Below, piece after piece: positions 1 to 10,576 of a stretch of DNA of 64,000 nt. Made by a program: the position numbers and the translations under genes. This DNA is from Diplodia intermedia (lineage: Eukaryota; Ascomycota; Dothideomycetes; Botryosphaeriales; Botryosphaeriaceae). Every line of letters starts with the position of its first letter. Positions within the stretch are counted from its first letter, which is position 1. The stretch is from contig JAKEKT010000001.1 in the NCBI GenBank assembly GCA_021495925.1, positions 434,001 to 498,000 on the forward strand, given 5' to 3'. The notes under the pieces are model-generated. The model was not told where the DNA came from, searched no databases, and worked only from the letters and a program-made list of their open reading frames with translations.

Positions 1-1
1 C

Positions 2-382
2 AATGCGAGGCATAACAGCGTGTCGACGCCTGGTGCTGCATCGACTGCGGGGATGGGCGGCGGTATCGGTGGTGGCAGAAGTGGCGCGGGCGGCACGGGC
101 GGTACGGGCAGCGGGGTGTTTGGGAGCGGCAGAATGACGGCGGCGGTATCAGTAGGAGGCGGAGGCGGAGGCGGTGGCGGAGGTGGCGGTGGCGGTGGTG
201 GTGTGGGCAGTATGGGTGTAGGACCGGGTGCGGGCGGACCAGGAGGAGGGGACATCATGGACTCGATGGCGCTTGGAATGGGTGATAACGACGAGTTGGC
301 AGTGTTGGCGCAGAGCTACTTTGCGCAGGGGCAGGATTTTGTGAGGGGTGTGGATGACTGGTGGTCGTTTGGGCAGGCTTGA
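2..382 (+). CDS. C-terminal end of a Gly-rich protein, possibly a transcription factor (partial)
   Basis: The open frame enters from the left edge and stops at 380-382, so only the last ~126 residues are visible and the start lies outside the window. The first ~80 residues are low-complexity Gly/Ser/Thr with a run of 16 glycines encoded by GGC/GGT-type repeats. The end becomes acidic and aromatic (ELAVLAQSYFAQGQDF, then DDWWSFGQA). A low-complexity linker followed by a short acidic-aromatic tail is common at the C terminus of fungal Zn2Cys6 transcription factors. No DNA-binding domain is visible here, so that assignment is inference. The exon may also begin inside the window, because no splice acceptor was resolved. 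Confidence 0.5.
   Translation, partial: NARHNSVSTPGAASTAGMGGGIGGGRSGAGGTGGTGSGVFGSGRMTAAVSVGGGGGGGGGGGGGGGGVGSMGVGPGAGGPGGGDIMDSMALGMGDNDELAVLAQSYFAQGQDFVRGVDDWWSFGQA
168..203 (+). repeat. GGN trinucleotide repeat (poly-Gly)
   Basis: Imperfect GGC/GGT/GGA repeats within the partial coding region encode the poly-Gly run. The tract is likely length-variable between strains. Confidence 0.7.
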
Positions 383-837
383 TGGGAGACGTGCATGTAC
401 CTGGACATGATGTGTTACGATTGGTTCTCGTTCATCGCTGTTTATGATACGTGTATGAGGCTCTGTTGGGTATCATGTGTTTGCTATACTCATTTCCTAT
501 GTAGTCGCCGGCCTGATGGATTGATAGATATCTCCGCGCAATGCGGATTACACTTCAAATTCCTCTGTCTCTTTCTCTCTCTCTTTTTCCCCACGAAGAC
601 TAAGAAGGCACCTAACTCTCCGAGAAACAGGCTACATCTAGCCTCGGGGCGGGGAAAAAGGTAAAAAGCAAGAAGCTAACGGTCGGCCACACTCCGAGAT
701 GGGCGAAACGGCGGAGAAACCGGTTTCGCGAAACCGAAGTAAGTAGCAAGAACCTCCGCGGTCAGCCACCTCGTCCGCCGTCCGCCAACCAAAACATTCC
801 CTCAAATCGCCGACCTGCATATAGACGAAGCCCATTC

Positions 838-874
<37 letters not shown>
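838..874. repeat. (CGT)n microsatellite
   Basis: About 12 CGT units with one CGC interruption, in non-coding DNA. Confidence 0.8.
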
Positions 875-1315
875 ATCCGAGCGGGCCGCGCCACGCTAAA
901 AGATAGAAAAATAACTTTTTTGTGTGCTGCGCCACGCTCACCCACGCGTGCGTTTAATTGCCCTTACGTGCGCGGACGATTAAGGTACATACGCCGCTAT
1001 CGAACACGGGCTGGCTGGGTGGGGGAGAAGGTTAGGTAGGCGAACGATAAAATCACGAGCGCGGACGTGTTCGTGACGTCAGCCAGGTCGGACGACTATA
1101 ATCGTTTGAACCGTAGGACCGTCTCATACCACATACATACACACGGTATGCTGCAGTGCCCAGTTGGCCGTCTCGGATTGCAACCCGTGGTGTTGTTTGC
1201 TGTCTTTTTGGTCTTCTTATCTACGAGTAGGGATAGCACGCGTACTCCCAGTCCCAACCCCGATGGCAGGGGCAGATCGGCGAAAACTCAATCCCGCATC
1301 GGGCTCCTCATTTGG

Positions 1316-1368
1316 GATGCATGGCTTGAGGAGGCCCTTCAGGAATGGACCCCCTCAAGCCATGCATC
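1316..1368. repeat. Perfect 16-bp inverted repeat with a 21-nt loop
   Basis: The left arm (1316-1331) and right arm (1353-1368) are exact reverse complements of 16 bases. They are separated by 21 nt, so transcript from either strand could form a strong hairpin. It sits about 150 bp beyond the stop codon of the minus-strand tryptophan synthase-like gene, in its likely 3' flank. Confidence 0.75.
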
Positions 1369-1515
1369 ACAGTCACTGTTGCTGGATCAACAACCATGCA
1401 CTCACCCGGCGATAATTGAAGGAAATTAGGTAAACTGAAATCCGACATAAAAAAAAACCAACCGACGAGATGCCATACCGGCCCGCACCTAAGACGACGA
1501 CCAAAAAAACCAAGC

Positions 1516-4111
1516 TCAAAACCTCAAGCCCCAGCCGATGCCCGGGCCCAGCCTGGGCAGCTCCTCCGCGACCGTCTGCACGTCCTTGTCCCCGCGGCCG
1601 CTGACGTTGATCACGACGTCGCACCCGGGCCCCAGCCTCCTCGCCATCTCGACGCCGCCGTGCACGGCGTGCGCCGTCTCCAGGGCGGGTATGACGCCCT
1701 CGAGCTGGCACAGCAGGCGGAAGCCGGCGAGCGCCTGGGCGTCGGTCGCGGCGGCGAACTCGGCGCGGCCGGACGCCTTCCACGCGGCCATCTGCGGGCC
1801 GACGCCCGGGTAGTCGAGCCCGGCCGAGATCGAGTGCGTGTCGAGCACCTGGCCGTCGGCGTCCTGCAGCAGGTACGTGCGCACGCCGTGCAGCACGCCG
1901 ACGCTGCCGTTGGTGAGCGTCGCGCTGTGCCGCGCCGTGTCGGCGCCGTCGCCCGCCGCCTCGACCCCGAGCAGCCGCACGCCCGCGTCCGCCGCGAACG
2001 GGTGGAACATGCCCACCGCGTTGCTGCCGCCGCCGACGCAGGCGACGACGGCGTCGGGCAGCTTGCCCGCCTGCTCGAGCATCGCTGCCCGCGTCTCCTG
2101 GCCGATGACGCTCTGGAAGGTGCGGACGATCTGGAGTGGAGTGGTAAGGTTTAGTGAGAGAGAGCTCGGATGTCGGCGAGGCAAAGGAGAATAATAGCGT
2201 TGATTTTTCTTTCTTTCTTTCTGGGTTTTCTTTACTCACCTGTGGGAATGGGTGGGGTCCGATGGCAGAGCCAATCAGGTAGTGGGTGGTGGACAGGTTG
2301 GCCACCCAAGCCTGCAATGCCTCTGCGGGAGGTGGAGCTTGTCAGCACTAAGCAGCCCGGGAAGCGTGTTTGTTTGGTGAGCGGGACGATCAGGGGAAAC
2401 GGGAAGTGAAGAGAAGAAGAAGAAAACACCAACCATTGACGGCGTTGCGCAGCGTCTTGGACCCAGCCTCGACGGGCACCACCTCCGCGCCCAATAACCG
2501 GATGCGGAAGACATTCAAGGCTTGGCGCCGCGCATCCTCCGCCCCCATGAAGATGGTGCACTTCATTCCGAATTTGGCGCAGACCGTCGCCGTGGCCACG
2601 CCGTGCTGACCGGCTCCCGTCTCTGCGATGATTTCCTTCTTGCCCAGACGGCGGGCCAGAAGGATCTGCAAGTTTGTTGCGTCAGCATTATAATCTTCCG
2701 CTCTTGCCCAAGGGGACCTACCTGGCCAAGGGCGTTGTTGATCTTGTGGCTGCCCGTGTGGTTGAGATCCTCCCGCTTCAACCAGATGTTAGCTCCGCCG
2801 ACGTGTTCCGTGAGCCGCTCCGCCTTGTGCAGCTGGCCCGGCCGGCCCAGAAACGAGTAGTGGGAGCGGAACTCCTGCCAGAACTCGGGATCGTCGACAC
2901 AAGCCTTGAACCCCGCCTCCAGCTCGGCCAGGCAGCCCATCAGCGCCTCGGGTACGTACTGCCCGCCGAAACCCTCGATGTGGGTGCCGCTGTCGATGGG
3001 AGCGGCCGCCGCGTCCTTGGCGATGGCGAGCGCTTCGAGTTGATCGACCAGCGCCGTGCCGCTGTCCGTCCGCTTGTACCCGGGCGGCTGGCGGCTGGCG
3101 GGGCGGCCGCTGACCGTTGCGGCGTGCGCTTCAATGTCTGCTGCTGCGTGGCTAGCCTGCGCTTCCCTGAGCACGCATGCCAGCGGGTCGGCCGTGGCGA
3201 CGGCCTCAGCCACAGCCCCGACCTCGTCGAACTCGTCGTGGGATTGAGGGTCCGACCGGATCGCCACTGGCATCTTGCCCGCGGACTGATGCACCTTGGC
3301 CAATAGCTTGGGCAGGTCCGCCTTGGGGGTGCCGCCGGGCACGATGTAGATGAACGAGTCCGCAATCTTGCCTAGCACCCCGAGCCTCGCCTCGCCGGTG
3401 GTTGGAGCGACCAGCGGCACGTACGAGATGCTAACGTGGTGCTCTTGTCAGCACCCATTCAATCATATCCGAACAGCCGGGTCCAATGTTACCCATATCT
3501 CGTGCAGTAGTTCCTGAGGCGCACAGCCTCTTCGGGAGGGGCATCGAGGATGACCAGGCCGTCAATGCCCGCCGCACGGGCATCTCTGATCGTCTCCTCC
3601 TCGCCGTAGCTTAGGAAAGGGTTCAAGTAGCCCATCAACAGCACCGGAGCATGCAGGCCTTTGCTGCGGGCCGCCCGCACCATGTCCAAACAAGTGCCCA
3701 TTTTAACCCCATTGAGCAACGCTTTCTGGGCCAACTGTTAGCCCGTGATTTCAATTGTGCTCTTGACGCTACCGTGTTGTTACTCACCATGTTTGCGTAT
3801 TGGATGGCCGGGGTGTCGGCAATGGGGTCTGTAAACGGTACACCAAGCTCGATGATGTCTGTCGCGCCAGGTTAGTGGCCATGCTGCAGATACGGCTCAT
3901 GCCTTGTGCTTACCAACTCCACCCGCCTCTAGAGCAAGCAGCACATCCGGCGTCTCTGCTATGGCAGGATAGCCTGCGGTAACATGACCAATGAGTGCAG
4001 ACTGCAGCATGCGTGAGTGCTTTTGCGTCCAATGGTCGTGGTATATGGCGAGTGCTGGCTCACCCGTTGCTGCTCAGCACACTTTGCGAACACGCCCTTG
4101 ATGTGATTCAT
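1516..4111 (-). CDS. Tryptophan synthase paralogue with degenerate alpha domain and intact beta domain
   Basis: Eight exons: 4111-4064, 4001-3914, 3858-3788, 3734-3493, 3430-2722, 2665-2434, 2322-2240, 2130-1516 (695 aa, close to the ~700 aa of fungal fused enzymes). The alpha barrel keeps Glu49 and Asp60 (IIELGVPFTDPIADTP), but Thr61 replaces the usual Gly. The SRxGVTG loop is replaced by PGG at 181-183 and is shorter. The GFGxS phosphate site reads IRSDP at 207-211, and the VVGS site reads ATADP at 228-232. The beta half looks complete: HTGSHK with the PLP lysine at 379, ETGAGQHG with Glu401, GGGSN at 524-528, and SGRGDKD near the end. The beta domain joins an indole-like nucleophile to serine with PLP. 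The alpha domain normally releases indole from indole-glycerol phosphate and is probably impaired here. This may be a secondary paralogue feeding another pathway rather than the housekeeping enzyme. Confidence 0.9.
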
Positions 4112-4162
4112 GGTTGCCGAGAGAGGAGATGATGAGATGTCCGTACTGATCGTTTGAGCTGA

Positions 4163-4170
4163 ATTTATAG
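4163..4170 (-). promoter_or_regulatory. TATA-like element of the tryptophan synthase-like gene
   Basis: CTATAAAT on the minus strand, about 55 bp upstream of the start codon at 4111. Confidence 0.45.
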
Positions 4171-6158
4171 ACGACGCGTATCTTGTCGGCGCCGTAGATG
4201 GCTCCGGGCAGCCAATCAGCCATCTTGGAGACGTGAATGGGGTCTCATCCGGAGGCGGAAACGGAGGCGGACCGTGTCAGGTACGTGAGCATGCTCGTGG
4301 TCGGACGCGGGTTTGGCTAAAGGGTCTTATCAGGACCCGTCGGGGTGTTGGGAGTTGGGCGGAGGCTGATGCGAGTCATGATTACTCCGGATAAGCGGGG
4401 TCGGATGGTGATCTGGAGATAGCTACGGGTGCGCAGGGACCCGATACCTATAGCAATCCGATGTACCCGCCTTGGCTCGATAAGGACGTCCTTCTCTCCG
4501 TGTGTAACTGCATTTTCTACCCCTGGTTACGAAGGTCGATGCAAGGCATGCCCATCAATTGCAACATGCCCGTCAAGAAGGTTGTGGGATCAGCCAAAGC
4601 CATGTCCAGACGCTTAACATCATCACCACCCGCAAATTTCGGATGGCACCTCGTAGTGTTGCTGACGCAAGGCGTTCGTCATGGTGAAGTTTGTTGCGCA
4701 ACCCTGGTCAGCCATCATTGGGCATCTACTCTTGCATCTTGCACGAACAGTACTTAGCTGCGAAATGATCAACCAGGCATGCCGCGAGGACCGTTGTCTA
4801 TATGTCTGGTTTGAGTACCTGCTAGCATCCTTTCGTCGACTTGTCCTTGGGTCAACATCACACTGTCCGGCAACGCCTAATAGATGCGTGGTTGTCGTCG
4901 CAGGCGAGCACCGGCTGGACAGAACGCAATCTTGGTCGGGTGGAGAATTTGACAGCCTCAATCGACGGTAGCCCGTGCATACGCTGCCGCCGGCGACAGC
5001 TGTGGGTGCATTCCTTTTGGAGCACAGTACAAGCCACGGGGCAGTGGGGCGATCGGTTGCGCTAGCACGAGTGTTGAGAGAACCAGATGTTGCCAATCCC
5101 TGTTGGCCTGCAACTTACACTCAGGAGATTTCTCCAGCTGAAGTCTCGGCCACATCCAGTACAAAGCCGAGAGGGTTTCTGAAGAACAGGCCTGTTCTGG
5201 AAGCGACGTACTGAGCTGAAGCTGGATAGGATTGACGGCTCTAGGGCACCAGGTGCAGCCCGCGTTTGCTACATCTGGCACAGTCAGTTGATCGCAGTAC
5301 TAAAAGGTGGGAAATAGTCAAGAGTTAAACCATGCCATCAAGCAGGAAGCCTCGGCAGCCGAAGTCTGCATGGGAGGCTGTGGCTGGCGAGGAGGAGACT
5401 CCGGCGCATGGCGACGGGTTGGAGCGCGGTACGCCGAACGCTGTTTGTTTGGCGTGGTCCGCTAACCATCGGGTAGAGAAGCTGATTGCGCGCCATCGCT
5501 GGCGCGGTCCCAAGCGGATTATTCCTTCCCACTACGGACTCCGCAGAACCAAATCCTTCAACAGGGACTTAACCCTGACGGTCGTCGTCCAGCCGCCTAT
5601 CGGAAGCTCTACCCAGCTTCCTAGCAGGGCCCGTGGCATTGCCGAGCGGCAACCCCTGCGGAATCCACGTCGCTCCACAGCGGCACGACAAGCTGAACCT
5701 CCGTTCAACTGCCTGCTTCGATCAGGACATCAGTCGAGAGGCGCGACTAGCGCCATGGGATCTGGGCGACACAGCTATAGCGCATCGCCCCTCACAAGCA
5801 CATGCCTGATCCGCGAGGCTGCAAGGGGAGAGCTTCGACATGCAAACCGCATCTTCATCCATGAGAAGGGAGCCCAAGTCTATTCTTGTCAATACGTCTC
5901 GACCAAACCCTGTTCCCGCGGCTTTGAGGAGGGTGGTGCCAGGGCATCGGACAGACAACCTAGATTTTCCACCTACCTGTTTACACCCAAAGCCCTGGAG
6001 AAAATGCTTGTTTCGCATGCATGCGCTCATCGCGGGAGCCTGTTTGCACCTGTGACGAATCCAGACCGCCTCATGCGGTCCCGCCTGCCAAGGAGAGCGG
6101 CAGTAGCGAGGTTCAAGCACCGTAGCGTAGCGTCTGCCAGGTTTGGAAGCGAGCCTCA

Positions 6159-6188
6159 GGTGGTGGTGGTGGTGGTGGTGGCGGCGGC
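6159..6188. repeat. (GTG)n microsatellite
   Basis: About eight GTG units passing into GCG, in non-coding DNA. Confidence 0.75.
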
Positions 6189-6655
6189 TGGATGAGAAAA
6201 GCCCGATGGGATGGAGCCCATGTGGATGGGACTGGCGTGGTCGAACGTTGGAGGCTGGCGTCAGCAATGATCCCTGACCAGCGCATTTCAACGCCCTGGT
6301 GTATGATGCCCTCAGTCTTCCCCCGCCCCGTCAATTTATTCGTTCGTCGGAGACCCGTTCCACTATTCCGTCCGGAGCCATCTCCCGTTGTATCGGCACA
6401 CCATTCACTAACAAGTAGTTCCCATACATATACTTACAGGGTCGGCCTGTCACTCCAGCGCACATGGCACTGGACGCTCAATGACCCTACGTTGACCTAC
6501 TCTTGTACCTAATAACACCTCGACCCACTCAGCCGAACCCAAGTGATCACTTTGAGTCTCCTCCAACTCTGCACAAATATGCTTGTATACTCAGGTCAGC
6601 ACGGCCCGGGAGGCACGTATCCGCTGCTGAGGCTGACTCGAATTCAGTGGGGTCA

Positions 6656-7486
6656 ATGCCAGGACAAACCCAACCGGTTGATGACGCTTTCAAACCAAGG
6701 ACAAGACGACCGTCTGTGCCGGTGAACTCGGCGTGCAACCATTGCCGGAGGCTCCATGCACGCTGCGAGGACCAGCGTCCATGCAAGCGATGCGTGGCGT
6801 CCGGAAGAGGAGTAAGTCTTCCAGACGGGTTGAATCGGGCCGCGAGCTGACTGCCACAGATGGACTGCTTTGATCCGGAACACAAGAAGAGAGGCAGGCC
6901 GAGGATTTATGACGTGAGCATCAACAAACCCACGTAGGTACCTGCTCTCAGAGCCCTTGGGCCAAAGCTGACAGTGGACAGATTCGAGATCGCTCCCAAG
7001 GACGCAAGACACCACCCGACGATGCAACCGCGATATGCCGTGTTAGAACAGCATCGCCCTCTCTCGAGGCCGGGCAAGTCGGCGTTGCTGCTTCCCTTGC
7101 CGCAGGAAAGAGGCGCCGCGTCCTCGCAACACCTCCGTCGCGAGTCGGTCTATTCACAGTTCCACGTGAAAGACTCGACATGCCCGTCGCTCCTGAGGAG
7201 GGATTCCATGCACCTGCATTTCCGCCGAGACTCGACGTCGTCGCAGGCATCGTCGCTTCATTCGACGCATGTCCACACATCGATGCTGCCGGGAGCAGGA
7301 ACACCTCCAGATACGCCATCCGTGCCCATGTGGAGGAACCCTTTTGCTTCGGAAGGCAATACATGGATTTACGCAGAGGGCCCGGCGGCTGGCAAGGTAC
7401 ATCCACGCGAAGATGGAGGGCGAAGCGCGGTTCTTTCAGAGGCAAAGAAAGGACGCGGTCTTTCGATCGATGAGCTGCTTTGCTAA
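6656..7486 (+). CDS. Small Zn2Cys6 DNA-binding protein
   Basis: Exons 6656-6811, 6860-6933 and 6982-7486 (244 aa). The binuclear zinc cluster is at residues ~26-54: CNHCRRLHARC, EDQRPCKRC, then the sixth Cys in GMDC, the usual Cx2Cx6Cx5Cx2CxnC spacing. It is followed by the basic segment KKRGRPRIYD. The first intron falls inside the cluster. The rest is Ser/Arg-rich with repeated RRDS/RRES-type motifs and ends GLSIDELLC. There is no room for the ~400-residue fungal transcription factor middle domain. The second splice is uncertain: a donor at 6934 gives the frame reported here, while an alternative donor near 6914 with the same acceptor gives a different, less protein-like tail ending at 7473. 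It lies between the tryptophan synthase paralogue and the hydrolase/monooxygenase pair, so it could be a local regulator. Confidence 0.75.
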
Positions 7487-7846
7487 CGATGAGCACATTG
7501 GTTAGTTGTGGCTGTGGCGGTGTAATGGTTGTTTGTTGGAGCAAGAGGCCCAGGGGCAGGCAAGATAGATACTCCCGGGATTATGAAGCTGGACGTATGG
7601 CGATAGCAGTTGTTACCTATCGATCAAAGCTTTTCCCTCGATAAGCGAACGTGCACTTGGCTAGTGTGAAGGTCGAGATGGTGTCGGATGCGGGGTAAAA
7701 CTGCGGGGTGTATCGGATGGCGGGCAAAGGGGCTTCCATGCGGAGCACTAAGGCCATGCGCATGTGAGTTGCCAGGTGAAGCTTAAATCAGCCCTGTGCT
7801 CGGTGAGTACACAGTGCCAATGGCTCGTTCACCAGGACTCGGCCAT

Positions 7847-7886
7847 CGGGCCAGGCAGGACGGAGTCGGGCCAGGCAGGACGGAGT
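7847..7886. repeat. Tandem repeat, 2 x 20 bp
   Basis: Two exact adjacent copies of CGGGCCAGGCAGGACGGAGT, followed by a third degraded start (CGGGCGAGG). Confidence 0.8.
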
Positions 7887-8313
7887 CGGGCGAGGCGAGG
7901 CTAGGTACGTGGCGACGGCGGCGAAGAGCGGCGTGAATGCGATGGGCAGCCGCTGTTGCCGAAGAGAGGTTTTGGTTTTGCGGCAAGTTCGGCATGGGAG
8001 AAGAGGACGAGGAGATGAAGAGACGTAGGGCGGCGCCGGCGGACGCTGAAGTGACTCGCGCGCCCGAGCTGCGCCTTCCCATTGGATCGCCCCTCCCCAG
8101 GCACACGACCGCCTCCTGTTCGGCTTCTCTCATCACAACACCACTGCCTCGGATGCCTTTGACGGCAGTCTCGACGCCCACAAGCAGTCCTAGCTCCGGC
8201 AGCATGCGTCACCCTCACTCGCTTCAGGCCAGAGGCCCGCCTTGTCTCGTGCGAGCAGTGCCGAATGCCCCACCGCGCAGCCCGGGCCAAGGCCGTTGTT
8301 TGGCCGTCAGCAA

Positions 8314-8320
8314 TATAAGG
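8314..8320 (+). promoter_or_regulatory. TATA-like element (TATAAGG)
   Basis: Located 46 bp upstream of the hydrolase start codon at 8366, in a plausible core-promoter position. Confidence 0.4.
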
Positions 8321-8365
8321 CCGATCACCCTCCGTTGTTCTGCGTGACCAAGTAGAGAACAGACA

Positions 8366-9229
8366 ATGTCAGTGGAACCAAAGCCGACGATTCTGCTCGT
8401 TCCGGGCGCATGGCTGCCCTCGGTCGCCTTCGGTCCTCTACGTCATCTGCTCACGCAGAAGGGATATGAATCCGTCGCCGTTGACCATCCCTCTGTGGGC
8501 GGCAACAACCCAGCAGACCAAACTTTGGACACCGACGTTGCCTCTCTGAGGCTGGCTTTGACCAGCCTCGTCGAGGAGCAAGCCAAGCACGTGGTTCTCG
8601 TCCTTCATTCCTATGGTACGTCCGGTCTGACGAATGCCTGTCCATCCCGCTCACCATCAATCTTCAGGCGGAGTTGTCGGGGCCTGCGCTAGCGAGGGCT
8701 TCGGCGCGGTACAGCGTGCCAAGGAGGGGAAGCGGGGCGGGATCCTGGAGATCGTCTATCTCTCCGCATTTGCCATTCCCAAGGGGACGAGCTTGGTTGA
8801 CATGCTCGGCGGCCAGCCTCTGCCATGGATGAGGTTCGACGTCAGTCGTGTCCCTGCACCTCTTCTTTTCATGTACTCACAGTCCTGCAGGGACCCAAGG
8901 TCTTCGCCGACCTGCCCGCCTCGATCGGCTTCCCGGATCTTTCGCCAGCCGAACAGGAGAAGTGGAGCGCCCACCTAACCCACACCGCTGCTGCCGTCTT
9001 TTCCGGCCCTTCTACCTACGAGCCGTGGAAAGACATCCCTTGCATGTATTTCATTTGCGACGGCGACACCATTCTCCTTCCGTCTATCCAGGAAGCAATG
9101 GCTCAGTCTTTGAACGCTACTGTCCGAAGGAATCCTGGCGCGCATTCTGCCTTCCTCTCCGTCCCTGATCAAATCGTAGAGGACATCGAGGCTGCAGTAA
9201 AGGAGGGCCAGGAAAAGAGCAAGCTCTAA
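8366..9229 (+). CDS. Alpha/beta hydrolase (esterase-like, single domain)
   Basis: Exons 8366-8615, 8668-8840 and 8891-9229 (253 aa). The N terminus ILLVPGAW is the oxyanion-side strand of small fungal and plant-type alpha/beta hydrolases. The nucleophile is Ser82 in HSYGG, which is formed across the first splice. Likely acid and base are the Asp in CDGD (~198-200) and His226 in GAHSAF. There is no signal peptide, so it is probably cytosolic. The family hydrolyses esters or similar bonds of small molecules; the substrate cannot be read from sequence. It converges on a flavin monooxygenase with only 110 bp between stop codons, a pairing often seen where aromatic or polyketide-like compounds are processed. 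Confidence 0.88.
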
Positions 9230-9339
9230 CCTAGCCCGGAAGGATGAGGGACGCATCACGTGGATGTTTGCACAAGGGAACGCCTCAGCCATCTGATTGA
9301 TTTCAATAATAGCAAATTTGATCTATCGACTCATATCCC

Positions 9340-10576
9340 TTACTGCACGTACCCGGGCAACAACGTTACATCAGTAGCTATGTTCGGCGGCTTTCCTGCT
9401 TTCATTGCCCGGAGATGCGGGTGTCTCTGCGGGAGGGTATCGACATCGGGATCCTGCACGGCCCAGAAACACTCCTTCGAGATTGGATCAACAGACTTAA
9501 GGAAGATTTCACGTCGCGCCTCAGCCCAGCCTTGGAGGAAGCTGTCAGGAGCCCCTTTCTCCAAGCAAGAGATCAAGGCATCTGCAAGGCTGCTGGCATC
9601 GAAAACACCCGCGGCCATGCCCCACCCGGCGTAAGGATTCGTCACTGCGCCGCATGTCAGCTAACCGCTGTACTGCGGACTTGGCGTGGGGGAGCTTACA
9701 GTGTGCCGCGTCGCCGACCAAGAGGGCCCTGCCTTTGCGGAAAGTCGTGGCGCAGAGCTGTTGCGCCTTGTAAGGAGCCAGCCGATCGATTTTATACTCC
9801 AGTGGCCTCGGGCCTGGTAGCATGGCCTCGTATTTTTCCGGAACAATTGCCTCGATATCTTTCATGTCGAGGCCCAGAGGAACGCTGAAAGATACACGCC
9901 ACAGTCCGTCAGTCGTGATCTGGCTAATCAGGCCATAGTTCTCCTTGTCCACCATGAAGTTGGCATGCTTGAAACCTCCGTGCTTAGCAAAATCGTAGTA
10001 GACGTCGGACGCCACAAGCTGGCATGGCAACGTCTCTCCCTCGAACTCGATTCCTGTCAACTTGCGGACTGTGCTTCGGCCCCCGTCGGCGCCCACCAGG
10101 AACAAGGCGTCAAATTTCTGCTCGGATCCGTCGGGCGTAGAGACTGTTGCCGTAACACCTTCGGCAGAGTCGGTGAAAGATCGCAGAGTATGGCCCATGA
10201 GCACAGTGGCGTTTTCCAGCCTTTGCAAATGCTCGTAGACAATGCTGCTGAGCCTTCCCTGCGGTAGGATCAGAACGCCGGGCCTGTTGGGGTTATGCGG
10301 CGGCTCGAAGATGATGGACGAGTCGGATGTCCTTCGAAAGACCATGGCCGTGTTGGCGAGTTCGCCTGCAGCAGCAACCAAGTCGTCGAAGATGCCCGCC
10401 TTCTGGAAGTCGGGAAAGGCTGCGGGCAGATGAGCCATGGCTTTCGGTGCGTTGTCCAGTTCATTCTGGGCCTCGATGACGGTGACGGCAACATTTGCGC
10501 GGGCCAGCCGTAGCGCGAGAAGCAGGCCTACAGGGCCGGCACCCACGACAAGGACGCTTGTCCTGCTGCTTGACAT
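9340..10576 (-). CDS. FAD-dependent class A monooxygenase (hydroxylase)
   Basis: Exons 10576-9700 and 9644-9340 (393 aa, single intron). The three flavin-hydroxylase signatures are present: the Rossmann GxGxxG at 12-17 (VVGAGPVG), the GADGGRS motif at 162-168, and GRALLVGDAAH at 282-292. The splice restores HLTNPYAGWG right after the GD motif, where family members have H-x-NP-x-x-GxG. The length fits single-domain members of the p-hydroxybenzoate/salicylate hydroxylase superfamily, which use NAD(P)H and O2 to hydroxylate aromatic or enolic substrates. No signal peptide or membrane segment is seen. It is convergent with the alpha/beta hydrolase. The substrate is unknown. Confidence 0.93.

Larger units (their letters stand above)
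383..1515. other. Intergenic, shared 3' side of two genes
   Basis: This lies between the stop of the left partial gene and the stop of the tryptophan synthase-like gene, so both genes end here. It contains a CGT microsatellite (838-874) and a 16-bp perfect inverted repeat (1316-1368). Short frames are present, but none has recognisable protein character. Confidence 0.6.
4112..6655. other. Gene-poor region between divergent genes
   Basis: The first few hundred bases are the promoter of the tryptophan synthase-like gene, including a near-consensus general-control site on the minus strand (TGACTCG at about 4374-4380). The remainder has no convincing gene. The longest frame (5332-6195, +) is Arg/Ser/Pro-rich and ends in a Val run made by a GTG repeat, so I do not call it. 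Confidence 0.5.
7487..8365. other. Intergenic, promoter of the hydrolase gene
   Basis: No convincing gene. It contains a 2 x 20-bp tandem repeat (7847-7886) and a TATA-like element (8314-8320) upstream of the hydrolase start. Confidence 0.5.

Noticed and set aside
1373..2317. Minus-strand frame with an Arg/Gly-rich stretch overlapping the Trp synthase C terminus
   Set aside because: It is a frame-shifted reading of the beta domain. Splicing gives the conserved protein instead.
5332..6195. 287-codon plus-strand open frame in the gene-poor region
   Set aside because: The composition is Arg/Ser/Pro-rich with no hydrophobic core or motif, the end is a Val run made by a GTG microsatellite, and other frames are equally open. 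Chance in GC-rich DNA is likelier.
6190..6655. Start upstream of 6656 for the Zn2Cys6 protein (for example the frame from 6503)
   Set aside because: The extra residues are low-complexity and no family N terminus extends this far, so the nearest ATG before the zinc cluster was kept. This remains uncertain.
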